Shown here one piece after another: positions 7,372-13,797 of a DNA stretch of 13,797 bases. Made by a program: the position numbers and the translations under genes. Below the pieces are notes generated by a model. The model was given only the letters and a program-made list of their open reading frames with translations, made no database searches and had not been told where the DNA came from. The first letter of the stretch is position 1. Each line of letters begins with the position of its first letter. This DNA is from Ichthyophonus hoferi (lineage: Eukaryota; Opisthokonta; Ichthyosporea; Ichthyophonida; Ichthyophonidae). The stretch spans positions 30,419-44,215 of the forward strand of contig NAOQ01000016.1 of NCBI GenBank assembly GCA_002751075.1. Direction: 5' to 3'.

Positions 7372-10300
7372 CTGTGATGGATAGGATACATTGGATTGGT
7401 TAATTAAAATATAAACAGAAGGGTATAACTATAATTAACCATATGTATAAACACCGCGTTTATGTTGTATGAGAGCGAAAAAAAAAGAAAAAAAAAAGAG
7501 AAAGAGGGAGGGAAAGAGTAAAATAGACAGCAAAGGAAGTAGAATAATATATAGTTATTATTTTATTAAGTTGTAGTTACTATATATTATTGTCATATCT
7601 ATCTATTCCCTAATTACGTTATAATTATTATCTGACTGTGTTGCAAGTATTTTCTTGCTGTTACGGCTGCCAATTTTATGTTGTGTCAGAACAAAAACAA
7701 AAAGAAAAGAATGGGAGGGAAAAAATAAAGTAGATAGAAAAGGAAGTAGAATAGTAGGTGGATGAGAAGGCTACATACTTGCACGCTGAGCTCGTTGAAG
7801 GTTGTAGTTAGGATCGGACTCTAACTCGTATGGCATTAACTCCGAATCGACCTACACCCATAGTATTAGACTCTTATGCGTATACTCATAAATAATAGAT
7901 AGAATACATTGCCAGCTAATAACATTGCACAGATGAAACATACGCTACTGTATACTAAAAAGATAGGTAAGAGACGAAAAGAAAAAAATGAGAGTGAGAG
8001 AAGAGAAGTCAGGGGAGGTAGGTATAAATATAAATTAACATAACAACATGCAATAAATGTTGAGGGAAGCCTTTGTATAGACCAGTGTAATGGGTGTGCT
8101 GTCAATATAAAAATGCATGTATGTATGTATATATATTAGCTATTGGTGTTTGAATATATATGTATAAATAGATATTCATGAACGCATACATGCCAGGAAA
8201 ACATACACATGGGTTACATGGGTTGCATAACGAATAATAAAAATTATAAAAAAAATAAAGTAAGGAACGTACAGAGTTACACATAATATAGATATACAAA
8301 ACATACATATACATACACTTACCATTCTAAGGTAATTGATGGCCGCACGCCTCATGGCCATACCTACACTGACTAACGGATGGAATTTTCCATTGTATGT
8401 AACACAGTTGTCTACCATTAGATCCATATCGTCCAAGAATGGGAATCTTGTTACGTAAGTGGTGTGACGTACATTGTAGCGCATCTAAGTAGGCATGGGT
8501 AATAAGTTGAGTGATGTGCTGGCTCGCATTGAAAGGAAGGAGGGCAGTATGATAACGTAAAATAATATGTATGTATAATAGTCTGTATGATAGTTACGAT
8601 GATAGTATGTATGATAGTATGTATAATAATATAATAGATAGTATGTATGGTAGTATATATGACAGTATGTATGACAATATGTATAATAGTACGTATAACA
8701 GCATGTATGTATGATAGTAAACAAATAAAGATAACAGTCTAATATAACAATAAACCGTATATTTATATTTCTGTGCGTAGAGGGATGTGAGGGTATACAC
8801 ACTGTGCTCAAGTCCATAGGTTTCTTGATAATGTCATAGTATCCGGGGGCTTCCTTCGTATCTACCTTACAGTGAAATGCATCGGACTATATCGGGATAA
8901 TATCAATCATGTAAGTCAATTGCATGAGCGGAAACGAAAAAAAAAAACAAATTATTGGTGGAAAAAATAAAAATATCTAATCGCTGTGTATGTTTTAGTG
9001 GGATATATCTGTATTAAGGGGCTCTGTAATTGCATGCACATCATTATATCAAAACGTAGAAGAGAGAAAGATAGATAGAGAGACAGGTAGACATGTACAC
9101 CACATATAACATACTATTAGAAGGCAAAGACAATACTAACACTATCACCCCGTCAGTTAAGATCACAGATATAAATAATAGTAGAGAAAACGTATGTAAA
9201 CTCCCATCAGGCCTGTGATTGGATACCACGCAATCGAGTTCATTGGGTTAACACTTTCTATCGGAGGATAATGGATAGGCACCTTAGCACACACCATTCC
9301 TCGACCATACAAACTGTCATGTCCCTCCCTTTAAATCCCCGTTGCGCAATTATATTCCAACTTTATAAATAACCACCAATGAATACACTTACCCCAGGAT
9401 ACTTAAACATAAGATCAAGGGCTTGTTCTAGAATCCTATTCACTTCCACAATCGGCGTCTTCCTTCGCCGAACTGCACGCTTAACCTCACACAGATCGGG
9501 TAATTCTCTGTTTTTATGTATGGGTTATATATATATATAATGTGTTACAATAGAGATAGTGAAATAAAGAGAAAGAAACATCAATCAATTATAGAAAACG
9601 AAATATGGTGGGGCCGGGAATAACGGGAAAATATGGTCAAAGACACTTTGTTAAAAATATTAGGAGAAAAATAAGTAGTTGCGTAAGAGAGAGAGAGAGA
9701 AAGAATATCCTCTCCTATCCTATACTATACCATACCATACTATACTATACAATACACACTATACTATATTATCGTATTCTATCCTATATCATACTAAACT
9801 ATCTATACTATTCTATTTTATTCTATACTATACTATACTGTACTGTACTATACAATACTATATCAACACATAGGGGCTGACAGGGCAATGTAGGTGACAA
9901 AAGGAAAGGTATAACCTAAAGAGCTATTAACAGTAGAGATGGAAGTGGACTATCGGTCAGAGTAAACTCCATACTATATACTATTTATTATATATTATGT
10001 GTATATACTACATTCTACATAACATATTATACACTATATTATATACTATATACTATACTACATACTACATACTACATAATATATACTACATACAATATAC
10101 TATATACTATATACCTACCATATACCACATATTATATACCACATACACCAATTAAAACACATACACATACCCGTAATCATCATCACTTTCTCTTTGACGG
10201 TGTTGGGGATAACCATGTTGCAATGGGGCTAAATAAGGCGAGGTACTTCCCTGGGGTCCTGGACTAGAGGCAGTAATGGAGGGTAGACGAACCTTTAGCT

Positions 10301-11701
10301 TCTCTCTATTGGTATCTGTCTGTTAGTATAGCATAGTATATAGTATAGAGTATATAGTATATAGTATATAGTACATAGTACATAATATGTAGCACATAGA
10401 ATATAGTATATAGTATATAGTATATAGTATATGGTAGACAGTATAGAGTATATAGTACATAGTATATAGTACATAGTACATAATATGTAGCACATAGAAT
10501 ATAGTATATAGTATATGGTAGACAGTATAGAGTATATAGTACATAGTATATAATATAGAGTATACAGTATATAGTACATAGTATATAGATATAGTACATA
10601 GCATATTATAGCAGAGCATATTATAGGTGAAGCTATACTAGTTAATCAATGTCAATCAATCGGAAAGGGAGTTGATAAACAGGAATATGACAGAATACAT
10701 TTAGATAGTAATTGGTTTAAATATATAATTTTAAAGAAACGTATATATAATATATCCATGAAATAAATAAATGAAATTTTGATACTAGAAGGACTTATAA
10801 AATACATACTATTATTGGATAGAATAACAAAATAACTACATACATGCATATAATATCACGTATATATACATATACGCATGCTGTCTTGTCACTCACCTCT
10901 GAGAGGCCGCATGTTCTACAATAGGTTTGGAGATAGTTAACTTAGTGCCTTCCACCTGTGTGTGATAGGCTTTGTTAAGACATGGTATATACTATATTGC
11001 TTTCACTTCAGTTTATTTTTACGTAAAAACAAAGTAATTGACACGCGAGTTACGTTAGAAGCCTGATTATGCGCATGTTTAGATATATAAAGATATACCG
11101 AAAGATATGCAATTCATATTTCTATTGATTGTTTCTCAATTATATATATATAGACAACATATACACACACTATGTAAACAAACAAACCCAACCCACTTAT
11201 ATGCTACCAAAGAAGTAGCTAACACATTTTCCTGTCAACAACACCATACCATATGAATATATATAGTATATATTATGGTATTATTAATATAATACAGGTA
11301 CGGTATTAGATTAGATTAGATTAGATTAGTGCTTAATCACAAACCTTATATATATATACTTCATTAAGCTCCACACTACACCCCAAACCCTTTTTCTCCC
11401 AACCTTTAGAAGATCGTCTCTGATTCGCAGTTTATTATCCAGCCTATCATCGTCATCCACCTCATCCACTTCATCTACGTCATTGCCATCAGGGCCATGT
11501 GTCCCACGGCTAGACTCTCCCTCTCCCTCTTCCTCATCATCCTCTTCTCCTTCATCATCATCATCATCCTTTTCGTGGTCCATGGCTGCGTCTTGGTTCC
11601 TACGAAGTGGACATTTTTTCTATCGGGAAGGCAGAAAGGAAGGTCGGAATGGGTTTATATTGGCCTTAGATATAAAGAGTGCATAAGAGAGTAAATGTAC
11701 A

Positions 11702-11737
<36 letters not shown>

Positions 11738-12677
11738 TATACATTCATACATACATACATATATACATACATACATACATACATACATACATACATACAC
11801 ACGCACGCACATAGATGCATAGATGCATACCTCAGAGTTAGAAACACAACAACAGACTAATTAGAACATGTCAAAAAGAGGGTAGAGATTCAAGATTCAG
11901 ATAAAACAAACAAACAACCAAATAAATGTCTGTGAATGCCCTGTTAGTACACACGGACATTTCGCCATACCTTGTTACTTTTGACGTGACCTATACCTCC
12001 ACAGGCACTACACCTTTTGATTCGTCCCTCTCCAGGTCTGGGCCCTCGCCGCTTAGCCAATCCCTCTGTAGGAGTTAGGGAGGTGGTGTAAATAAACCCT
12101 CGACCCAACCAGAAAAAAATATGCATTATAAATCATACCAATCATATGAATCGTACGACATCCAATGAGATTGACCAATTAAAAAATAAAAGTAGTAACA
12201 TAAAACTTGCCTGGGCCGTCTTCATCTCCTGGCTGCTTGTATTTGCGAGTCCTCTCTTTAACTCTGTTATTTCATATATATATATATATATGTGGGTGTA
12301 CAAGTGTGTAAAGAGAGAAACATAGTACAAGCATGCAACATTGTTAGTTCTGTGAGAGAAATAAAAGCAAGTACTTATACATTAACTGTTCGAATCTAAT
12401 GGGCCGGGTCGAATCATGGGATAATTGGCTCCCGTATGCATTTAATACCCCAACATAAATATATCTAGTTAGGCATAGTTTAAATTTAAACATATTTCTC
12501 AGCCAATAACCATAGTTCTTTATAATTAATACATTATAATGTGGTATACAAATTACATTACAGGGAGGGCTTTCATTATTAACAAGTGAAACCTAGTGTA
12601 AATTTGTTTTTGCAACTGTTATCATAGCGTTAAGTAACACTTAACCATAGAAAAACATACATACATACATAAATACA

Positions 12678-12709
<32 letters not shown>

Positions 12710-12904
12710 CACAAAATATATACAGTCAAGGATATAATAAAACCAAACAATTACAAACACAGGGAGGGTATTGGCCTACTGTCGTTTTCTCTTACGCGAT
12801 TCCTCTCTCTCCATTTGGTCCTGTCCTGTAACGTCGCCAAATTGTTTTGTACCTCGTTGTTTCGAGGCCATCAAATACATCTCTATTACTTTAGGATTTC
12901 TCAC
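7331..12904 (-). CDS. TAF1: TAF1, TFIID largest subunit, C-terminal part (eleven exons)
   Basis: TAF1 is the scaffold subunit of TFIID that binds core promoters and acetylated histone H4 in the nucleus. Exons on the minus strand, 5' to 3': 12904-12780, 12263-12211, 12065-11971, 11619-11404, 10955-10897, 10305-10171, 9507-9393, 8886-8803, 8484-8323, 7851-7779, 7371-7331. All phases agree and give 385 codons to a stop. The gene enters from the right edge, so the N-terminal two thirds are missing. In order: VRNPKVIEMY (human VRKPAVIDAY); a basic linker; a zinc knuckle with Cys78, Cys81, His86 and Cys94; a Glu/Asp-rich linker; VEGTKLTISK (human VEGTKIVLGK); REKLKVRLP (human RRKSLVLKFP); a basic RRRKTPIV block; one bromodomain at about 240-345 with PMDL and the acetyl-lysine-binding Asn325; and a short acidic tail. 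Animal TAF1 usually has two bromodomains. CDC26 converges on its 3' end. Confidence 0.93.
7372..7778 (-). other. TAF1 intron J-K with duplicated purine-rich block
   Basis: 407 bases. Two imperfect direct copies of a purine-rich block (about 7480-7548 and 7691-7752) share GGGAGGGAAA and GGAAGTAGAAT words. They are pyrimidine-rich on the transcript strand. Confidence 0.6.
7779..7851 (-). CDS. TAF1: TAF1 exon J (post-bromodomain)
   Basis: Acceptor GGGTGTAG, donor A|GTATGT. It encodes VDSELMPYELESDPNYNLQR and a few more residues, acidic then basic. No clear human counterpart. Supported by splice sites, phase and GC content. Confidence 0.72.
7852..8322 (-). other. TAF1 intron I-J
   Basis: 471 bases. 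Contains an ATGT/AT microsatellite at about 8106-8125 and a third purine-rich stretch at about 7976-8020. No coding signal. Confidence 0.65.
8323..8484 (-). CDS. TAF1: TAF1 exon I (bromodomain B and C helices)
   Basis: 54 codons, phase 0, donor ATG|GTAAGT. It encodes MRYNVRHTTYVTRFPFLDDM, then DLMVDNCVTYNG. The Tyr-Asn pair (residues 324-325 of the fragment) is the acetyl-lysine-binding site. FLDDM..MVDN resembles the FLDDVNLI motif of animal bromodomain 2. Confidence 0.94.
8563..8720. repeat. Degenerate ATGATAGTATGT minisatellite
   Basis: About a dozen irregular copies of a roughly 12-base word on the plus strand in TAF1 intron H-I. It keeps several frames open and creates Tyr-rich spurious ORFs. 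Confidence 0.8.
8803..8886 (-). CDS. TAF1: TAF1 exon H (bromodomain ZA loop)
   Basis: 28 codons, phase 0 on both sides, donor ACA|GTGTGT. It encodes SDAFHCKVDTKEAPGYYDII and then KKPMDLST. Spacing to exon G is exactly that of human. The usual (W/Y)PF shelf reads DAF and the following PV reads KV, so the loop is atypical. Confidence 0.92.
8887..9392 (-). other. TAF1 intron G-H
   Basis: 506 bases. The part at 9230-9350 is richer in GC than a typical intron here and was checked for an extra exon. Neither strand gave a peptide that fits TAF1, and exons G and H already join with human spacing. Confidence 0.6.
9393..9507 (-). CDS. TAF1: TAF1 exon G (basic block, first bromodomain helix)
   Basis: Acceptor AAAAACAG, donor GGG|GTAAGT. 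It encodes RAVRRRKTPIVEVNRILEQ, then LDLMFKYPG, aligned to human [28 protein letters not shown], the entry into the bromodomain. Confidence 0.92.
9711..9864. repeat. Degenerate pentamer repeat (CTATA family)
   Basis: Irregular five-base words (CTATA, CCATA, CTGTA) over about 150 bases in TAF1 intron F-G, following a GA run at about 9689-9702. Confidence 0.85.
9968..10150. repeat. Heptamer minisatellite, TACTATA orientation
   Basis: Degenerate copies of TACTATA on the plus strand in TAF1 intron F-G, close to the exon F donor. It is the inverted counterpart of the array at 10324-10620. Confidence 0.88.
10171..10305 (-). CDS. TAF1: TAF1 exon F (Pro/Ser-rich linker)
   Basis: Acceptor CCAATAG, with a perfect TACTAAC branch-point word upstream; donor GG|GTATGT. 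135 bases, phase 2 in and out, so it can be left out without a frame change. It encodes EKLKVRLP, matching RRKSLVLKFP of human with the split Arg, then a Ser/Pro/Gly/Gln-rich linker and ESDDDY. Inverted minisatellites flank it. Confidence 0.88.
10322..10328 (-). promoter_or_regulatory. Perfect TACTAAC branch-point sequence
   Basis: TACTAAC on the transcript strand, with its branch adenosine 17 bases before the end of the exon F acceptor AG. Two nearer AG dinucleotides fall within about 7 bases of the branch point and both lead to early stops, so the third AG is the expected acceptor. Confidence 0.6.
10324..10620. repeat. Heptamer minisatellite with higher-order units, TATAGTA orientation
   Basis: Nearly 300 bases of seven-base words (TATAGTA and variants such as CATAGTA) in TAF1 intron E-F. 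Blocks around TAATATGTAGCACATAGAAT recur 98 bases apart, and ATGGTAGACAGTATAGAG recurs 84 bases apart; both spacings are multiples of seven. It produces three overlapping Tyr/Ile/Leu-rich ORFs that are not genes. Confidence 0.92.
10897..10955 (-). CDS. TAF1: TAF1 exon E (VEGTK block)
   Basis: Acceptor CACACAG, donor AG|GTGAGT. It encodes VEGTKLTISKPIVEHAASQ, aligned to the human VEGTKIVLGKQLIESADEV segment that follows the zinc knuckle. Confidence 0.93.
10956..11403 (-). other. TAF1 intron D-E
   Basis: 448 bases, AT-rich. Contains five tandem copies of ATTAG at 11305-11329 and several short TA runs. No exon seen. Confidence 0.7.
11305..11329. repeat. (ATTAG)5 microsatellite
   Basis: Five perfect ATTAG copies near the 5' end of TAF1 intron D-E on the transcript strand. 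Confidence 0.95.
11404..11619 (-). CDS. TAF1: TAF1 exon D (last zinc ligand, acidic linker)
   Basis: Begins KKCPLRR, supplying the final knuckle cysteine, and continues into a run of Asp and Glu encoded partly by a GAT microsatellite (DHEKDDDDDEGEEDDEEE, then DEVDEVDDDD). It ends LRIRDDLLK before GTTGGG, where human has NDNEELIK before VEGTK. 72 codons, phase 0 on both sides. The ORF continues into the intron without meaning. Confidence 0.9.
11697..11813. repeat. (CATA)n tetranucleotide microsatellite
   Basis: Long CATA array interrupted by TA and ending in CACG words, in TAF1 intron C-D. The minus strand reads Met-Tyr-Val-Cys repeats, a spurious ORF. Confidence 0.95.
11971..12065 (-). CDS. 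TAF1: TAF1 exon C (zinc knuckle, first part)
   Basis: Acceptor ACTCCTACAG, with a CTAAC branch-point-like word just upstream, and donor AAG|GTATGG. It encodes a basic stretch and then RCSACGGIGHVKSNK, matching human KCGACGAIGHMRTNK. Confidence 0.93.
12211..12263 (-). CDS. TAF1: TAF1 exon B (basic linker), GC donor
   Basis: A 53-base exon encoding VKERTRKYKQPGDEDGP, joined in phase 2 and leaving in phase 1. The donor is AG|GCAAGT, the classic GC-AG form. The only nearby GT alternative would put a stop at once into the next exon. Weak conservation, but phases on both sides support it. Confidence 0.78.
12264..12779 (-). other. TAF1 intron A-B
   Basis: 516 bases with a TA run at about 12274-12291 and a CATA array at about 12655-12715. 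No exon recognised. Confidence 0.7.
12655..12715. repeat. (CATA)n tetranucleotide microsatellite
   Basis: About 60 bases of nearly perfect CATA repeats in TAF1 intron A-B. Confidence 0.95.
12780..12904 (-). CDS. TAF1: TAF1 exon A (end of conserved central domain)
   Basis: Acceptor TTTACCCAG preceded by a pure pyrimidine tract. It encodes VRNPKVIEMYLM, then QDQMEREESRKRKR, matching VRKPAVIDAY...DEQHREEMRKERRR of human TAF1. It ends in phase 2 at a weak donor CA|GTAGGC; read-through would hit TAG at once. Intron A-B is 516 bases. Confidence 0.88.
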
Positions 12905-13083
12905 CTGGGTAAAGAGAGGTGAGGGAGATAGAGAGAGAGAGGAAAAGAAAGAGAGAGAAGAGATCTGAAAGTTAAAACATAATATAATGCATATATATAT
13001 TGTGAGGAATATACACGCTTCAATCTAAATAACAAAATCAAAATCTACAATACAGATTCAATACCTAATCATATATATCCTAT

Positions 13084-13112
13084 AATCTAATCCAATCTAA
13101 TCCAATCTAATC
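13084..13112. repeat. TCCAATCTAA short tandem repeat
   Basis: About three copies of a ten-base unit inside the upstream TAF1 intron. Confidence 0.85.
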
Positions 13113-13329
13113 TACTATATAGATCGAATTAATTGGCATGAATTTGATGCATCTGCTACTGTAGTATTAGCACTTGTGTTATAACATAATAACACACCTC
13201 TCATTCCCCACATGTAATTTCGTAACCATTTTTTTAATACATTTTTTGTTTGAAAAGATAGTGTAAAGGCCTGTTTCAAGTTTATAGTATGCAAGAATAC
13301 ATTTTATAAATTACATGGTGGAGTGGTTG

Positions 13330-13630
13330 ATGTGTGTAGTACATACCAACTTGGTATAACGTATGTAGTGTATAGTGTATAATGTATATATATACTATGG
13401 AAGATGATCTAAGGTATATAGTATATAGTATATAGTGTAGAGTGTTTAGTGTGTATGTATATGTATAGTTATAGAATATTACCCAAGGTATAAAGTGTAT
13501 AGTGTATAGTGTGTATGTGTATGTATAGTTATAGAATATTACCCAAGGTATAAAGTATGTAGGGTATAGTGTATAGTGTGTAGTATATAATGTATATGGG
13601 TATAGTTATATGATATTACCCAAGGTATAT
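13330..13630. repeat. Minisatellite with conserved TTACCCAAGGTATA core
   Basis: Core copies start near 13391 (diverged), 13464, 13524 and 13601, spaced 73, 60 and 77 bases. Between them lie variable numbers of GTGTATA words. The 13461-13495 and 13521-13555 segments are identical. Confidence 0.88.
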
Positions 13631-13676
13631 ATTATAATCAAGATTAACAGGTTATGTACATGCATGGTGACTAGAC

Positions 13677-13797
13677 TATACAAAATACTATATAATATAC
13701 CCTATGTACTATATACTACGTAATATATCCTATATTCTATATACTATATAATATACCATATGTACTATGTACTATGTACTATGTACTATATACTATA
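13677..13797. repeat. Heptamer array, TACTATA orientation, running off the window
   Basis: Copies of TACTATA and GTACTAT words to the window edge, in the opposite orientation to the TATAGTG-type repeats at 13330-13630. Confidence 0.88.

Larger units (their letters stand above)
12905..13797 (-). other. Upstream TAF1 intron, partial
   Basis: The exon before exon A, which should encode the conserved stretch ending near the human EYVRCET motif, is not in the window. The sequence holds a purine tract at 12917-12962, a TCCAATCTAA repeat at 13084-13112, a 60-77 base minisatellite and a heptamer array running to the edge. Confidence 0.6.

Noticed and set aside
8485-8817. Tyr/His/Thr-rich minus-strand ORFs
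   Set aside because: Translation of the ATGATAGTATGT repeat. Only the first codons (8803-8817) belong to TAF1 exon H.
9230-9350. GC-richer patch that might be an extra TAF1 exon
   Set aside because: Exons G and H already join in phase with human spacing, and the patch gives no TAF1-like peptide on either strand.
9605-9880. Plus-strand ORFs of 64 and 91 codons
   Set aside because: Mostly the pentamer repeat, on the antisense strand of a TAF1 intron.
10295-10619. Three overlapping minus-strand ORFs of 94-98 codons rich in Tyr, Ile and Leu
   Set aside because: They are translations of the heptamer minisatellite, open in all three frames because the repeat has no stop on that strand. They lie inside a TAF1 intron.
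11305-11329. ATTAG repeats as interstitial telomere sequence
   Set aside because: The unit is five bases and does not match a telomere repeat I can name. It is better treated as a simple microsatellite.
11620-11847. Met-Tyr-Val-Cys repeat ORF
   Set aside because: Pure CATA microsatellite translation.
12388-12416. tRNA B-box-like GTTCGAATC followed by a near copy
   Set aside because: No A box, acceptor stem or T stem can be drawn, so it is neither a tRNA nor a recognisable SINE.
1-13797. Transposons or virus-derived elements
   Set aside because: No transposase, reverse transcriptase, integrase, capsid-like or polymerase-like peptide, and no long terminal repeats, were seen on either strand.

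Overview
This is AT-rich nuclear DNA from an intron-rich eukaryote. Coding exons stand out as short islands of higher GC between long AT-rich introns. Introns are spliced with ordinary GT-AG signals (GTAAGT, GTATGT and GTGAGT donors), except for one GC-AG intron. Microsatellites and minisatellites are abundant. Three conserved eukaryotic genes were recognised by translating exons and matching splice phase, none of which shows up as one long ORF. The gene content (APH-1, CDC26, TAF1 with a zinc knuckle and a bromodomain) fits an early-branching animal such as a sponge, or another holozoan protist. That placement is inference; the sequence does not fix the species.

Layout from left to right. 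At 1-135 is the end of an unrecognised coding region, open on both strands. A six-exon minus-strand gene at 980-3924 encodes an APH-1 gamma-secretase subunit, about 238 aa. A 1.2 kb gap (3925-5151), head-to-head, probably holds the promoters of APH1 and of the next gene and contains a perfect palindromic double CCAAT box. A two-exon plus-strand gene at 5152-6253 encodes CDC26 (APC12), the small anaphase-promoting complex subunit. At 6254-7330 is a convergent intergenic space with an orphan 88-codon plus-strand ORF that has a perfect CRE just upstream. From 7331 to beyond 12904 lies the 3' part of a minus-strand TAF1 gene: eleven exons and 385 codons, ending at a stop. They encode the end of the conserved central domain, the zinc knuckle, a highly acidic linker, the conserved VEGTK block and one bromodomain. 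From 12905 to the window end there is only repeat-rich sequence, probably another TAF1 intron.

The genes do not form a pathway: APH-1 acts in intramembrane proteolysis, CDC26 in cell-cycle ubiquitination and TAF1 in transcription initiation. No rRNA, tRNA, CRISPR, transposon or virus-derived element was recognised. The most interesting structure is in the TAF1 introns. AT-rich heptamer minisatellites lie in opposite orientation on the two sides of one frame-neutral exon (10171-10305), which could fold the pre-mRNA and favour exon skipping or circular RNA. Other points of note are APH-1 lacking one of its two conserved histidines, a single atypical TAF1 bromodomain, and a short CDC26.
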